A stretch of DNA of 64,000 nt, taken from positions 364,616 through 428,615 of the forward strand of contig PGYB01000002.1 in assembly GCA_002839445.1 (NCBI GenBank), read 5' to 3'. This stretch comes from Candidatus Riflebacteria bacterium HGW-Riflebacteria-1. Its GTDB lineage: Bacteria > Muiribacteriota > Ozemobacteria > Ozemobacterales > Ozemobacteraceae. This document shows, piece after piece, positions 10,175-20,178 of the stretch (within the stretch, counting starts at the first letter, position 1; the number at the start of each line of letters is the position of its first letter). The notes beneath the pieces were generated by a model, which worked only from the letters and a program-made list of their open reading frames with translations, was not told the DNA's origin and ran no database searches. Position numbers and translations under genes: made by a program.

Positions 10175-11128
10175 ATGAAAAAGCAGCAGCTTGGTAAAAC
10201 CGCAATCGAAGTCAGCCTTCTCGGCATTGGAACTCTGACCATGAGCCCCATGCAGAGAGATCTCAGCCTTGCCGATGGCGCAGCAGTGATTCTGCATGCA
10301 CTCGCGCAGGGCATTACACTTATCGACACAGCGCAGATGTATGGCTCTTACCCGCAAGTCGCCGCTGCCCTCAGCCAATGGAAAGGGCCGGCGCCAGTTG
10401 TCGCGTCAAAATCGGCCGCGCGCACGCGTGAGGCCATGCAGGCGGCTGTAGAAGAATGTCTTAAACAGACCGGCCTGTCACATATTGATGTGTTTTTGTT
10501 ACATGCCGTGCGCGATGCCGCTGATATCGCAGCGCGCAGCGCAGCACTGCAATACCTGCGCGAAGCGCGTGAACGCGGACTTGTCAAAGCCATCGGCGCG
10601 AGCTCACACTCGGCTCTGACGGTTGATCTGCTGGCAAACACTGCCGGCATTGAAGTTTTGCACCCGATGTATAATCGTGATGGCATCGGAATTCTTGATG
10701 CTTCACTGGCAGAGATGACAGACATTCTCAAGCGGGCGCGAGCTCGCGGTATCGGTATTTATGCGATGAAACCGCTTGGTGGCGGGCATTTGCGTAACGA
10801 TGCCGCCGCCGCATTGCATTGGATTTTTGCATCGCAGGTTGTTGATTCTGCAGTTGTCGGCATGACCAGCAGTGACGAAGTAGATATGAATGTTGCGCTA
10901 GTCAAAGACGAGCCTGTTGATGAAGGTTTTGCCCGCAAAGTTGCCGGGCGGGAACGCCGCCTGTTTATTAACGCAGGCCTTTGCCAGAATTGCAATGCCT
11001 GCGTTGAAGCATGTCAGCAGCAAGCTTTGCGACCCGGCGAAAAAACGCCGGCCATTGATCATGAAAGCTGCATTCTCTGCGGTTATTGCGCCCCGGTCTG
11101 CCCGAAGTTCGCGATCCGAATCATCTGA
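10175..11128 (+). CDS. Aldo/keto reductase with C-terminal 2x[4Fe-4S] ferredoxin domain
   Basis: A 317-residue protein. Residues 1-245 form an aldo/keto reductase barrel, with LGIGTLT at the start, DTAQMYG (catalytic Asp and Tyr), and LLHAV at the usual His strand. The tail (about 265-317) contains two Cys motifs, CQNCNACVEAC and CILCGYCAPVC, typical of a bacterial ferredoxin with two [4Fe-4S] clusters. Such fusions are common in anaerobes and may couple the reductase to ferredoxin rather than to NADPH alone. The start at 10175 has GGAG upstream; earlier in-frame starts lack one. The substrate is unknown. Confidence 0.85.
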   Translation: MKKQQLGKTAIEVSLLGIGTLTMSPMQRDLSLADGAAVILHALAQGITLIDTAQMYGSYPQVAAALSQWKGPAPVVASKSAARTREAMQAAVEECLKQTGLSHIDVFLLHAVRDAADIAARSAALQYLREARERGLVKAIGASSHSALTVDLLANTAGIEVLHPMYNRDGIGILDASLAEMTDILKRARARGIGIYAMKPLGGGHLRNDAAAALHWIFASQVVDSAVVGMTSSDEVDMNVALVKDEPVDEGFARKVAGRERRLFINAGLCQNCNACVEACQQQALRPGEKTPAIDHESCILCGYCAPVCPKFAIRII

Positions 11129-11144
11129 CAGCGCCCAGGTGTGC

Positions 11145-11226
11145 TTGTCATTCTTCTCGCAGCGAGGTCGCAGAATCCATGCCTTTTCATACGTTCTGGA
11201 TCCTGCGACTGCGTGCATGACGATTA
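11145..11226. repeat. Imperfect palindromic intergenic repeat
   Basis: Two arms (TCGCAG-A-ATCCA and TGGAT-C-CTGCGA) face each other across a 17-base loop, flanked by GTCATTC and GCATGAC. It resembles the REP-like palindromes, with GTCATT and GCGA words, found between genes in many bacteria. A related one is near 20062. Confidence 0.5.
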
Positions 11227-11260
11227 GGATTACGATTACGAGCACGAGCACGAGCACGAG
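11221..11260. repeat. Hexamer-type simple repeat
   Basis: About 40 bases of short tandem units, GATTAC-like then GAGCAC repeated three times, lie between two convergent genes. No coding role is visible. Confidence 0.6.
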
Positions 11261-11267
11261 AACTGGC

Positions 11268-11305
11268 ATAAAAGAACCAGCCCACGCAGATTGCGTGGGC
11301 TGGTT
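11268..11305 (-). terminator. Terminator after the membrane pyrophosphatase
   Basis: A perfect 14-base stem (AACCAGCCCACGCA and its complement) with a 3-base loop. The short T-rich stretch follows on the minus strand, so it mainly serves hppA. Confidence 0.85.
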
Positions 11306-11332
11306 GATTAAGAGCGGGAGAAAGAGAGAGGG

Positions 11333-14128
11333 TTACATACCTCCGAAACCGCCAGAACTTTCACTTGTGGTCGCAGGTTCGGTTTTGGGTTCGTCAGCCG
11401 GTACATCGGCAGGAGTTTCGGTTGCAGCGGGTTGATCAGCCGGTTTGTCGGCTGGTTTCTCGTCAACCGCGTCGAATCCACCGGAGAAGCCAGCATCGGC
11501 AGGCTTATCCGCGGGTTTTTCATCAATAGAGTCAAAACCGCCGGAGAATCCGCCATCAGCCGGTTTGTCAGCAGGCTTCTCGTCTTCAAGTCCGCCAAAA
11601 GCGGAACCTGTGCTGTCAGCCGGTTTGCTGTCGGGCTGAGTTGGCTTAACTTCGCCTGGCTTTACTTCGGGAATGCTTGGAGTCTGAACGCTGGCGGCTG
11701 CATCATCTTCGTTGGGCAGAATGATGTCTTCGGTTCCCATGAGCGGATCTTCAAAGATCGCGCTGGTTTTTGTAGTTCCGGGAGTTGCGGTCAGACTGGG
11801 CAGAGTAACTTCTCTGGCGCTTAGACGCTTGCTGAATTCTTCTTTGAATGAAATCTCAGTGGGGTTGAAGCCAAAGTAGAACTGGATCGTCGGGGCGTAA
11901 GAAACGGTAAGACCGGCGACGACAACTGCTACCATGCTCATAAGCTTGATAAGAATGTTGAGAGACGGTCCGGAAGTGTCCTTGAAAGGATCGCCAACAG
12001 TGTCGCCGACAACGGTGGCTTTATGGTTATCTGAGCCTTTACCGCCCATGTTGCCTGCTTCAATGTATTTTTTTGCGTTATCCCATGCGCCGCCGGCATT
12101 AGCCATCATGATGGCAACCGCGAAGCCGCAGGCCAGACCGCCGACGAGCATACCGATCATCCCGCCGACACCAAGAACCAGACCAACGACGACCGGGGAG
12201 ATAATAGCGAGAAGGCTGGGCGCGATCATTTCACGCTGTGCACCCTTGGTTGAAATGGCTACGCAGGAAGCGTAGTCTGCTTTAACGCCTTTTTCGCCCT
12301 TGAGCAGTCCTGGAATTTCCTTGAACTGGCGTCTGACTTCTTCGACCATGCTGTGAGCCGCACGGCCGACAGCCTTCATCGTCATGGCGCAGAAAACGAA
12401 TACCAGCATGGCACCCAGGAAAACGCCGACGAGCACGAGAGGATTCATCAGGGTGACATTGTAGTAGGCCATGAAATCGGCCATGGTGGCTTTGGCGATC
12501 GGAATCGCTTTGTCCGGACCGGAAAAGATATACTGGTCAAGCTGAGAGCCACTGTATTTGGCGACACGCAGCAGACCGTGGCGCAGTTCTTCAATGTAGG
12601 CGCCGAGGAGAGCCATGGCGGTGAGTGCGGCTGAACCAATGGCAAAGCCTTTACCGGTAGCGGCAGTGGTGTTGCCGAGAGAATCAAGAGCGTCGGTGCG
12701 CTTGCGTACTTCCGGACCCATTTCTGACATTTCAGCGTTGCCGCCGGCGTTGTCAGCGATTGGGCCATAAGCGTCAGTTGCCAGGGTGATGCCAAGAGTT
12801 GACAGCATACCAACGGCAGCGATACCGATGCCATACAGGCCCATGGAAGGATCGGCAAAGCCATTGGCAAAGCCGTAGGCCAGAATGATGCCGAGACCAA
12901 CGGTTACAACCGGGATACCTGTCGACATCATGCCAGTGGCAAGACCTTCGATGATAACCGTTGCCGGGCCGGTAGTGGCCTGTGCCGCTACTTCCTGTGT
13001 CGGCGGGTAGTCGCCGGAGGTGTAGTATTCAGTTGCCCAGCCGATGATGATACCGCAAACCAGGCCGGTAATGATCGAGCCAAGAATGCCGATGTGTTCG
13101 GGCAGCATGTAGAAGGTCAGAACTGCAGCGCCGATAGCTGTTAAAGCTGACGAAACATTGATACCGCGGCTGAGAGCGCCCATCAGTTCTTTCTGCGATG
13201 CGTCTTCATCGGTGCTGACAAAGTAGATGCCAATCAGCGAAAAAACAATGCCGCATCCGGCAATAGCCATCGGCAGAAGAATCGAGTTGATCTGGAACTG
13301 CGCCAGGTCTCCGCTTGAGAAGGCAGCAGCGCCGAGAGCGGCGGTAGCCAGAATTGAACCGCAGTATGATTCATAAAGGTCAGCGCCCATACCGGCTACG
13401 TCACCAACGTTGTCGCCAACGTTGTCAGCGATGGTAGCGGGGTTGCGCGGATCGTCTTCGGGAATGCCGGCTTCAGTTTTACCAACGAGGTCAGCGCCTA
13501 CATCGGCAGCCTTGGTGAAGATGCCGCCGCCAACGCGGGCAAACAGAGCTTGTGAGCTGGCGCCCATGCCGAAGGTAAGCATGATGGTGGTGATTTCCAT
13601 GTAATCATGAACCGCGAAAATGCTGTCTTTAAAAGTGGTTTCGCTGAGTTCCATGACGTAGGTAAGGATTTTCCACCAGATCGAAATGTCAAGCAGACCG
13701 AGACCAACAACCACGAAGCCCATAACGGCGCCGCTGCGGAATGCTACCTGCAGACCCTGGTTGAGGGACTTGGCGGCAGCTGCGCAGGTGCGGTTGCTGG
13801 CGTTAGTGGCAGTGATCATGCCAAGGTAACCGGAAAGACCCGAGAAGAAACCACCGGTCAGGAAGGCCAGGGGTGTCCAGGGGCTTTGGACCTTGAGGAC
13901 AAATGCCAGAAAAGAGAAAAAAGCAAATGCTACAACAAAGAAAATGCCAACTACCCGGTATTGCGACCAGAGATACGACATGGCGCCTTCTTTTACGTAG
14001 CCCGCGATTTCCTGGGACTTTGCAGAGCCAGGATCCGATTTCATCATGGTCACGAAAAAATAATACGCAAAAATCAGAGCGATCAGTGAGCCTGCCGGAG
14101 CAAGCCAGAACAAAAGTTGGGTGTCCAC
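11333..14128 (-). CDS. hppA: K+-dependent membrane pyrophosphatase with long acidic repeat tail
   Basis: Hydrolyses pyrophosphate and pumps H+ or Na+ across the cytoplasmic membrane. The first roughly 740 residues are the multi-helix pump, with DVGADLVGK and [20 protein letters not shown] (catalytic Mg-PPi site) and [10 protein letters not shown]. In that last motif Ala and Gly occupy the positions that mark K+-dependent enzymes. About 190 extra residues follow, rich in Pro, Asp, Lys and Gly, with two [19 protein letters not shown] units. The family usually ends near residue 700. The tail has no membrane segment. Ribosome site AAGGAGA lies upstream of the ATG. Whether it pumps H+ or Na+ is not settled here. 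Confidence 0.95.
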   Translation of the reverse strand: MDTQLLFWLAPAGSLIALIFAYYFFVTMMKSDPGSAKSQEIAGYVKEGAMSYLWSQYRVVGIFFVVAFAFFSFLAFVLKVQSPWTPLAFLTGGFFSGLSGYLGMITATNASNRTCAAAAKSLNQGLQVAFRSGAVMGFVVVGLGLLDISIWWKILTYVMELSETTFKDSIFAVHDYMEITTIMLTFGMGASSQALFARVGGGIFTKAADVGADLVGKTEAGIPEDDPRNPATIADNVGDNVGDVAGMGADLYESYCGSILATAALGAAAFSSGDLAQFQINSILLPMAIAGCGIVFSLIGIYFVSTDEDASQKELMGALSRGINVSSALTAIGAAVLTFYMLPEHIGILGSIITGLVCGIIIGWATEYYTSGDYPPTQEVAAQATTGPATVIIEGLATGMMSTGIPVVTVGLGIILAYGFANGFADPSMGLYGIGIAAVGMLSTLGITLATDAYGPIADNAGGNAEMSEMGPEVRKRTDALDSLGNTTAATGKGFAIGSAALTAMALLGAYIEELRHGLLRVAKYSGSQLDQYIFSGPDKAIPIAKATMADFMAYYNVTLMNPLVLVGVFLGAMLVFVFCAMTMKAVGRAAHSMVEEVRRQFKEIPGLLKGEKGVKADYASCVAISTKGAQREMIAPSLLAIISPVVVGLVLGVGGMIGMLVGGLACGFAVAIMMANAGGAWDNAKKYIEAGNMGGKGSDNHKATVVGDTVGDPFKDTSGPSLNILIKLMSMVAVVVAGLTVSYAPTIQFYFGFNPTEISFKEEFSKRLSAREVTLPSLTATPGTTKTSAIFEDPLMGTEDIILPNEDDAAASVQTPSIPEVKPGEVKPTQPDSKPADSTGSAFGGLEDEKPADKPADGGFSGGFDSIDEKPADKPADAGFSGGFDAVDEKPADKPADQPAATETPADVPADEPKTEPATTSESSGGFGGM

Positions 14129-14186
14129 ACAAATCTCCTTCAGAGCAACATTCCATCAGAACTCTTTTCTATATTGACAGTTAGGT

Positions 14187-14215
14187 AATATATCCCCTGA
14201 GACTGTCATTGTCAA
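14187..14215 (-). promoter_or_regulatory. Sigma-70-type promoter of hppA
   Basis: On the minus strand a perfect TTGACA (14210-14215) is 17 bases from TATATT (14187-14192). The hppA ATG is 59 bases downstream. Confidence 0.8.
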
Positions 14216-14328
14216 ATGTTTTGCACTCGTCAACGTGACAACCGCATCAAATTAGTGCTTTCGGGTAGAACCCATACGCTTGGGAGCTTTTATTGGCGTT
14301 TTGGGAAACGGTATGATATGGTTATCAA

Positions 14329-14682
14329 ATGCGTCGGATATTACTATATTTATTGCTTATTGCCTTTCTTTGTCAGAGCTTTTTTCTGACAGATGCAGAG
14401 TTGACTCGCTTTCGTGAAGGCCAGAATGGTGGCTTTATCAGAGAGCAGACCGCTTTGCATGACATTGCCAATCTTAAAGCCGCTAACGGCTTTACCAGAA
14501 TATCATCGTCTAACATCAGACCATGCTACCACTCGCTATATTCTTTGCGGAACCCTCTGGGGACTGTTTCTCTAGTTTCCTGGACCGCATCGTCCCCCGG
14601 ACAAAACAGGAGAATGTCATTTCCTATTCGTCCTGAAGATTGGGGCTTTGTTGTTTCGCAAATGCCTCGTAGCGACGGCTGA
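14329..14682 (+). CDS. Possible small secreted protein, unrecognised
   Basis: A 117-codon frame whose product starts with two Arg and a strongly hydrophobic stretch (residues 4-20), like a signal peptide, followed by a polar domain without known motifs. TTATTG and TATGAT, 16 bases apart, lie just upstream and could be a promoter. No good ribosome site is visible. I do not recognise a family, so the coding call rests on the signal-like start and on filling an otherwise empty gap. Confidence 0.35.
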   Translation: MRRILLYLLLIAFLCQSFFLTDAELTRFREGQNGGFIREQTALHDIANLKAANGFTRISSSNIRPCYHSLYSLRNPLGTVSLVSWTASSPGQNRRMSFPIRPEDWGFVVSQMPRSDG

Positions 14683-14948
14683 TTTCTTTTTGAACCAGTA
14701 AGACTATTTATCCATGGAAGTTTTTACCAGGGTAAAAGCATTGTTCAGTCTGGTTTAAAGGAATATGCAACTGAGGTCACCATGACCGCAAAGTTGCTTG
14801 ATCGCTATAAAGTTCCGTCATGCTGATGTTCTATACATAGCTACGGTATTTGGCGGTAAAATCTGAATCTTTGCCTCACTGACACTGCTCTGAACAGCAA
14901 ATGCACAACCCTGTTCCTGTATTTAATGCAAACCCAACGGAGCATATA

Positions 14949-16631
14949 ATGAAGAGCAAATTTAGTGTCAAAATCATTGTAGTATTGGCGGTGTTACTGT
15001 TTTCGCTATTCTACACTCTGCCCTCTACAAGCATATGGGAGCATGCGTTCGGAGTCATTTTGCCGGCAGAACAGCGCGCGGTTCCTCAACGACTGCTCGA
15101 GTTTTCCAGCGGCGATGATGGCGCATCAGCTTTGATCAAGTTTCAGGTTGACCGTATGGCAGAGATCTTCCATCTCGCTAAAAACCCCGCCCGCCCTGAA
15201 GACGTTCTTAACAACGTCGTTGACGCAGCCAGAAAGGCTTTCGTCGACATGGGTATCGAAGCCCGCGTTTTCAATCATGACTATGCCGGCGGTAGTGTCT
15301 CTCTGCGAGTCGCTGGAAAGACCAAAGAAGAGGTTCAGTCGCTTCTCGATACTGCCAGGCTTTATTCAAAACTGCCTCTCGCCATAACCTCGATTTTTCC
15401 GAGATCTAAAATCACACTTGGCCTCGATCTCAAGGGTGGCATCGACCTTGTATATCAGGTCGACCTCGACTCGATTCAGGAAAATGACAGCGTTACCGAT
15501 GCCGTGAACCGATCGGTCGAAATAATAAGAAATCGTATCGATATGTTCGGCATTGCTGAGCCCAGCATCAAGGCCCAGGATGGCAACCGCATCAGAATTC
15601 AGCTTCCCGGTGTAAAAGATCCGGAAAGAGTCCGGCAGCTGATCCAGAACACTGCCATGCTGCAGTTTCACATGGTTATAGACCAGGCTTTGACCGCTGA
15701 ACAGCTTGAGCCGATCAGCGCTGAAAACGAAATCGTTTTGATGCAACCCGCTTCTAGCCGACAACAGGCTATATGGTTCAAGCTTGTGCGCAAACCAGAA
15801 GTTACTGGCCGGGATCTGAAATTCGCCAGGGCATCGTTCGACGAAATGGGTGCTCCGATTGTTCATCTCGAATTCAACGCCGAAGGTGCTGCCAGGTTTG
15901 CTCAGGTTACCGGTTCTCATATTGGCGAGCAGCTTGCGATCGTTCTCGACAACAAAATTCACAGCGCCCCGGCTATTCAATCAAGAATTACCGGCGGTGT
16001 CGCGCAGATCACCGGCGGTTTCGCTCTTGAGGAAGCCCAGAACCTCGCAATCGTGCTGCGGGCAGGTGCGCTTCCAGCCAGTCTGATAGCTCTCGAAAGC
16101 AGAGTGGTGGGTCCGACTCTCGGCCAGGAATCTATAAAGGCTGGCTGGAGCGCAGGAATTATCGGCACTTTGCTGGTTCTGCTGTTTATGGCATTTTTCT
16201 ACAAGTTCTGTGGAATACTTGCTGATCTGGCCGTTCTCTTCAACACTCTGATCATCTTTGCCGTTCTGGTGTTTTTTGGTGGCACTCTGACTCTGCCTGG
16301 TATTGCCGGTCTGATTTTAACGGTGGGTATGGCAGTAGACGCCAATGTCATCATCTTTGAGCGCATCAAGGAAGAACTGCGTTCCGGCAAAACTGTGCGC
16401 TCTGCAATAGACGCGGGGTTTGATCGCGCTTTTTCCTGTATCATCGACTCAAATTTGACCACACTGCTTACCGTGGTGATTCTCTATATGCTTGGTTCCG
16501 GGCCCATACGCGGATTTGCCACCACTCTTGGCATCGGTCTGATTGCCAATGTCTTCACAGCAATTGTCTGTGTAAAACTCGTTTTAGATCTCTATTCCAA
16601 GGGTGAACAGGCACGCACCCTCAGCATTTAA
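14949..16631 (+). CDS. secD: Protein translocase subunit SecD
   Basis: With SecF it forms the proton-driven partner of SecYEG that completes export of proteins across the inner membrane. The 560-residue protein has an N-terminal membrane helix, a large periplasmic region, the signature LGLDLKGGIDLVYQVD, and five C-terminal helices including GTLTLPGIAGLILTVGMAVDANV with the conserved Asp. The ATG at 14949 follows CGGAG; the upstream in-frame ATG at 14901 has no ribosome site. secF follows after 18 bases. No yajC is seen upstream. Confidence 0.95.
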   Translation: MKSKFSVKIIVVLAVLLFSLFYTLPSTSIWEHAFGVILPAEQRAVPQRLLEFSSGDDGASALIKFQVDRMAEIFHLAKNPARPEDVLNNVVDAARKAFVDMGIEARVFNHDYAGGSVSLRVAGKTKEEVQSLLDTARLYSKLPLAITSIFPRSKITLGLDLKGGIDLVYQVDLDSIQENDSVTDAVNRSVEIIRNRIDMFGIAEPSIKAQDGNRIRIQLPGVKDPERVRQLIQNTAMLQFHMVIDQALTAEQLEPISAENEIVLMQPASSRQQAIWFKLVRKPEVTGRDLKFARASFDEMGAPIVHLEFNAEGAARFAQVTGSHIGEQLAIVLDNKIHSAPAIQSRITGGVAQITGGFALEEAQNLAIVLRAGALPASLIALESRVVGPTLGQESIKAGWSAGIIGTLLVLLFMAFFYKFCGILADLAVLFNTLIIFAVLVFFGGTLTLPGIAGLILTVGMAVDANVIIFERIKEELRSGKTVRSAIDAGFDRAFSCIIDSNLTTLLTVVILYMLGSGPIRGFATTLGIGLIANVFTAIVCVKLVLDLYSKGEQARTLSI

Positions 16632-16649
16632 TTAAGAAAAGGAAACAAT

Positions 16650-17567
16650 ATGAATTTTCAGTTCATGCGAAACAGATTCACATTTTATGGGCTTTCTATA
16701 TCACTGATTATGGTTTCTATTTTGCTGCTGGCAATTAGGGGCCTCAATTACGGAATTGACTTCAAAGGCGGCAGCATTATGCATGTTCGTTTCGTTGACG
16801 AATCTGACGAGAACAAGGTCAGAGAAGTCTTCAAGCAGATAGAAAATGAGCGCAAACTGTATTTTACTTCTGACCAGATTATCGTTCAGTCGGTTTCTGG
16901 CGGCCAAAATCGTGAATTTATCATTCAATACCCGGCGCCACCACTGGACACCGCGGATAATGCCGAAGTTCATGATCGCATTCTGTCAGATCTGAAGCGT
17001 CTTGCCCCATTCTCTGATGAGGCTCTTGAAGTGTCGAACATTGGTCCAACCATGGGCGAGGAGCTGAAAAAGCAGGGCATACAGGCCGCACTTCTCTCTG
17101 TCATCGGAATTCTAGTGTATCTCGCCTGGCGTTTTGAACTCCAGTCTGCTTCGGGAGCTATCATCGCCCTGGTACATGACCTGATAGTGGTTCTCGGCGC
17201 CGTGTCTTTTCTCGGTCTTGAATTCGACATCACTGTTCTGGCAGCTATCTTGACGTTGCTTGGTTATTCGGTAAACGATTCGATCGTTGTTCTCGACCGC
17301 ATCAGGGAAAATCGTAAGATAAGCAAAGAAAGCAATTTCGCGAAGGTTGTCGACAGTTCGATCAATCAGACGCTTGGCCGAACCCTTAATACATCTATCA
17401 CAACATTGCTGGCATTGTTTTCTCTGTTGATTATCGGCGGCGCTTCGATCAAGGGATTTGCAACCACTCTTACCATCGGTTGTATCGTTGGTACATATTC
17501 TTCGATTTTTATTGCCAGCCCGGTTCTTTACGAAATGACCACACGGCAGGACAGACCAGAAGAGTAG
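16650..17567 (+). CDS. secF: Protein translocase subunit SecF
   Basis: The 305-residue partner of SecD. It shows one N-terminal helix, the GIDFKGGSIMHVRF motif, then periplasmic and C-terminal six-helix regions with LGYSVNDSIVVLDRIREN and NTSITTLLALFSLLIIGG, all family hallmarks. AAAAGGAAAC precedes the ATG. It is cotranscribed with secD, and an RND exporter gene follows 102 bases downstream. Confidence 0.95.
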   Translation: MNFQFMRNRFTFYGLSISLIMVSILLLAIRGLNYGIDFKGGSIMHVRFVDESDENKVREVFKQIENERKLYFTSDQIIVQSVSGGQNREFIIQYPAPPLDTADNAEVHDRILSDLKRLAPFSDEALEVSNIGPTMGEELKKQGIQAALLSVIGILVYLAWRFELQSASGAIIALVHDLIVVLGAVSFLGLEFDITVLAAILTLLGYSVNDSIVVLDRIRENRKISKESNFAKVVDSSINQTLGRTLNTSITTLLALFSLLIIGGASIKGFATTLTIGCIVGTYSSIFIASPVLYEMTTRQDRPEE

Positions 17568-17669
17568 CCCGCCGATTTGAACCAGTGCTGCAAAAATTAC
17601 CGGCAAGATCGATGCAGGAGATCCCGTCTGACTTAAAGATTCTGCGGGAACAGCGAGGGCACTTCAAAT

Positions 17670-20030
17670 ATGAACGAACAGCATGACACCGTTTCCCTGA
17701 AACCACGAAAACGCTTTGCCGACAGTCAGTTCCGCGCTGCCGCCATTCTACTAGTAAGGTATCGGCGTATTCTGGCACTGCTTCTGCTGATACTCTGTGT
17801 CGGCGGACTTTATTTTGCGCGCAACATCAATCTCGACAACAGTCTTGAACTCTGGTTTCTCGAAGACGACCCGACACTGGCCACCTATAAGGAGTTCAAG
17901 GCTAAATACGGCAATGACGAAATCATTCTCGCGATGATCGACTGTCGCCGCGACGGAATGTTCTCGCCGGCGATGCTGAGCGCTGTTTACAAGGCTTCCA
18001 GAGCAATTGAAGAAGATACTGCCAATTTTCGACGCGTGCTCAGTGTTGGTTTGTCGCCCTACATCGGTTTGCAGAATGATGAACTTGTCATCGAAGATCT
18101 GATGTCTGGAACAGTGGAAACCGAAAGCGCTGCTGCACAGATAGAAGCGCGTTTTATGGATGACCCGTTCAAACGCAGAATTTTGCAGAATGCCAGTTCA
18201 ACCTGGGCTATAATCATTGCCGAACCGGTTGCAAGCGCTGATATGGATGTGCGACGCCCATTGATTATTGAATCGGTTCGCAAAAAACTGGCCGGATTCG
18301 AATATCGTCTCGCCGGAATGGGTGTGATGTACGACGAACTAAACCGTCTCAGCATTCAGGATGGTGTAGTGTTTAACGCGGTAGCCTTTACCGTCATTGC
18401 GGTGCTCATCTTCGCGCTCTATCGTTCATGGATGTTTCTGCTCATGGCACTTGGCGCCATGTTGTTCAGCGGACTGAGCTTTCTTGGCTTTTATGGGCTG
18501 TTTGACCAGAACTTCAATATGGTCACCATTGTTCTGCCAACGCTGATGATGATTTTGTCAGTATCCGACGTCGCCTACGTCTACAACAACTACTGTTTCA
18601 ATTCAGGGAAAATCCACAAGAATCTTGAAGAGGGACTGGCTGATGTTTTTTACCAGACATTGTCGCCATGCCTCTTCACTTCGTTGACCAATACCTGCGG
18701 CTTTTTTGCGTTAACTGCGAGTTCGCTGTCTGTTCTGCGTATTTTTGGCTGGTTTGCCGGTTTTGCCAGCATAACTGAATATCTGATCTCCATGATTGTT
18801 TCAGCATATGTACTCGGCCACGGCGAGCTGAAAGAAGAAATTCAGATCAAACGTCCGCTTGAATCACAGATCAACTGGGTAGTTAAACGGGTTCCTGCCT
18901 GGTATCGCCAGATCCTCGTGCTGTTTGCCCTGGCCGCCGCGCTTGGCGTTTACGGTATTACACAGCTTAACGTCGATACTTACTCGATGGGCTTTCTGCA
19001 TGAAAAAAATCAGGTCAGGCTCGACAGCGATCAGGTAGAAGCGCTATACGGCAACTACCTTCCACTTGAAGTAAGGCTGCTGACCGGCAAACGCGGCGGT
19101 ATTCTAACCGTAGACTTTATGCAGCGGCTACAGAAAACCCATGCTGATCTCGATGCCGCAACAGGTTTCGAAAAGCCGGCCTCAATAGTAGATGTGTTCA
19201 AGAAGCTCAATCAGGTGTGGAGCGATGGCACCGAAGCGACTTACGTGGTTCCTGACAGCGACGACAAGATTGCGCAGCTCATGATGCAATACGAGTCAGA
19301 CTCTGATAACGACCTTGAATACATGACCGACAAACCTGATTACACGGAAGCGCGCCTGACTATACGCGTGCCGATGCTCAGCGCTGCCGCCCTGCGTGAT
19401 TTCGAAGAAAAGGCAAAGGAGATTCTGCATAAAAACTTCGACGGCACCGGTATAAGCTGGAAATTCGGCGGCTATGTTCCTCTTTATGCGCGCATAATCA
19501 GCTATGTCACCTGGAGTCAGATTTCGAGCTTCGCGCTGGCTTTCGTCTTTGTATTTGGGGCTATCGCCATTCTGTTCAGACGCGTTGACGCAATGGTGCT
19601 GGTAATCTTGCCTAATGTTTTTCCGATTCTGATGACTCTTGGAGTTATGGGATTGACCGGGATCAGACTTGATATCGCCACAGTAACCATTGCGGCTATT
19701 GCCCTCGGAATCGTCGTCGATGATACCATTCACAGCCTGTATCAGCTGTATGACCCCTCGCGCTCCAATCTTACGCCAACTGAAGCTATCATCAACGGTA
19801 TTGAAGAAGCCGGCCCGGCAATGGTTTCGACCTCGCTGATTTATTCGCTGGGCTTTCTTTTCATGGTGTTTGCCAGCATAAAGTCGATCGTTTACTTCGG
19901 TCTGCTGCTGTCGTTTACCATTGTGGTTGCGCTGCTCTGCGATATTGTTCTGCTGCCGGCACAGATCTGTTTCATGCGCCGTTACCTGGCGCGAGGTTTT
20001 CGCGATGATACGGGAGATCTCCGACCTTAG
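17670..20030 (+). CDS. RND/MMPL-family exporter
   Basis: A 786-residue membrane protein with two repeats of one helix, a large periplasmic domain and five further helices. This is the layout of the small RND exporters (MMPL, HpnN-like). The first helix is at about residues 28-50; a conserved Asp is in VLPTLMMILSVSDVAYV and the corresponding pair is in ALGIVVDDTIH. Such proteins move lipids or hydrophobic molecules. Related RND proteins share fold with SecD/SecF, its neighbours, but the gene has its own spacing and a GAGGG ribosome site. The substrate is unknown. Confidence 0.85.
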   Translation: MNEQHDTVSLKPRKRFADSQFRAAAILLVRYRRILALLLLILCVGGLYFARNINLDNSLELWFLEDDPTLATYKEFKAKYGNDEIILAMIDCRRDGMFSPAMLSAVYKASRAIEEDTANFRRVLSVGLSPYIGLQNDELVIEDLMSGTVETESAAAQIEARFMDDPFKRRILQNASSTWAIIIAEPVASADMDVRRPLIIESVRKKLAGFEYRLAGMGVMYDELNRLSIQDGVVFNAVAFTVIAVLIFALYRSWMFLLMALGAMLFSGLSFLGFYGLFDQNFNMVTIVLPTLMMILSVSDVAYVYNNYCFNSGKIHKNLEEGLADVFYQTLSPCLFTSLTNTCGFFALTASSLSVLRIFGWFAGFASITEYLISMIVSAYVLGHGELKEEIQIKRPLESQINWVVKRVPAWYRQILVLFALAAALGVYGITQLNVDTYSMGFLHEKNQVRLDSDQVEALYGNYLPLEVRLLTGKRGGILTVDFMQRLQKTHADLDAATGFEKPASIVDVFKKLNQVWSDGTEATYVVPDSDDKIAQLMMQYESDSDNDLEYMTDKPDYTEARLTIRVPMLSAAALRDFEEKAKEILHKNFDGTGISWKFGGYVPLYARIISYVTWSQISSFALAFVFVFGAIAILFRRVDAMVLVILPNVFPILMTLGVMGLTGIRLDIATVTIAAIALGIVVDDTIHSLYQLYDPSRSNLTPTEAIINGIEEAGPAMVSTSLIYSLGFLFMVFASIKSIVYFGLLLSFTIVVALLCDIVLLPAQICFMRRYLARGFRDDTGDLRP

Positions 20031-20061
20031 ACCGGCGTTCGATTGCAGTTACACTCTGTTC

Positions 20062-20118
20062 CTCGCAATGACAGACCTGTAAGGGGTTTTGTCATTGCGA
20101 GCGAAGCGAAGCAATCTC
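20062..20118. repeat. REP-like inverted repeat
   Basis: CTCGCAATGAC (20062-20072) and its complement (20091-20101) flank an 18-base spacer, followed by GCGAAGCGAAGCAATCTC. This word set is a widespread intergenic repeat in bacteria. It covers the first codons of the frame open from 20089, which argues that translation starts further downstream. Confidence 0.65.
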
Positions 20119-20178
20119 AGTAAAGCCGAATTTTGCAGGTATTTCGAATGTCAAATTGCACTTCTTGAAAGGAAGCTG

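Noticed and set aside
11220..11262. CRISPR-like array
   Set aside because: The units are 6 bases and contiguous with no spacers, so it is a simple repeat.
15366..15980. 204-codon frame on the minus strand inside secD
   Set aside because: Antisense to conserved SecD sequence; no start signal.
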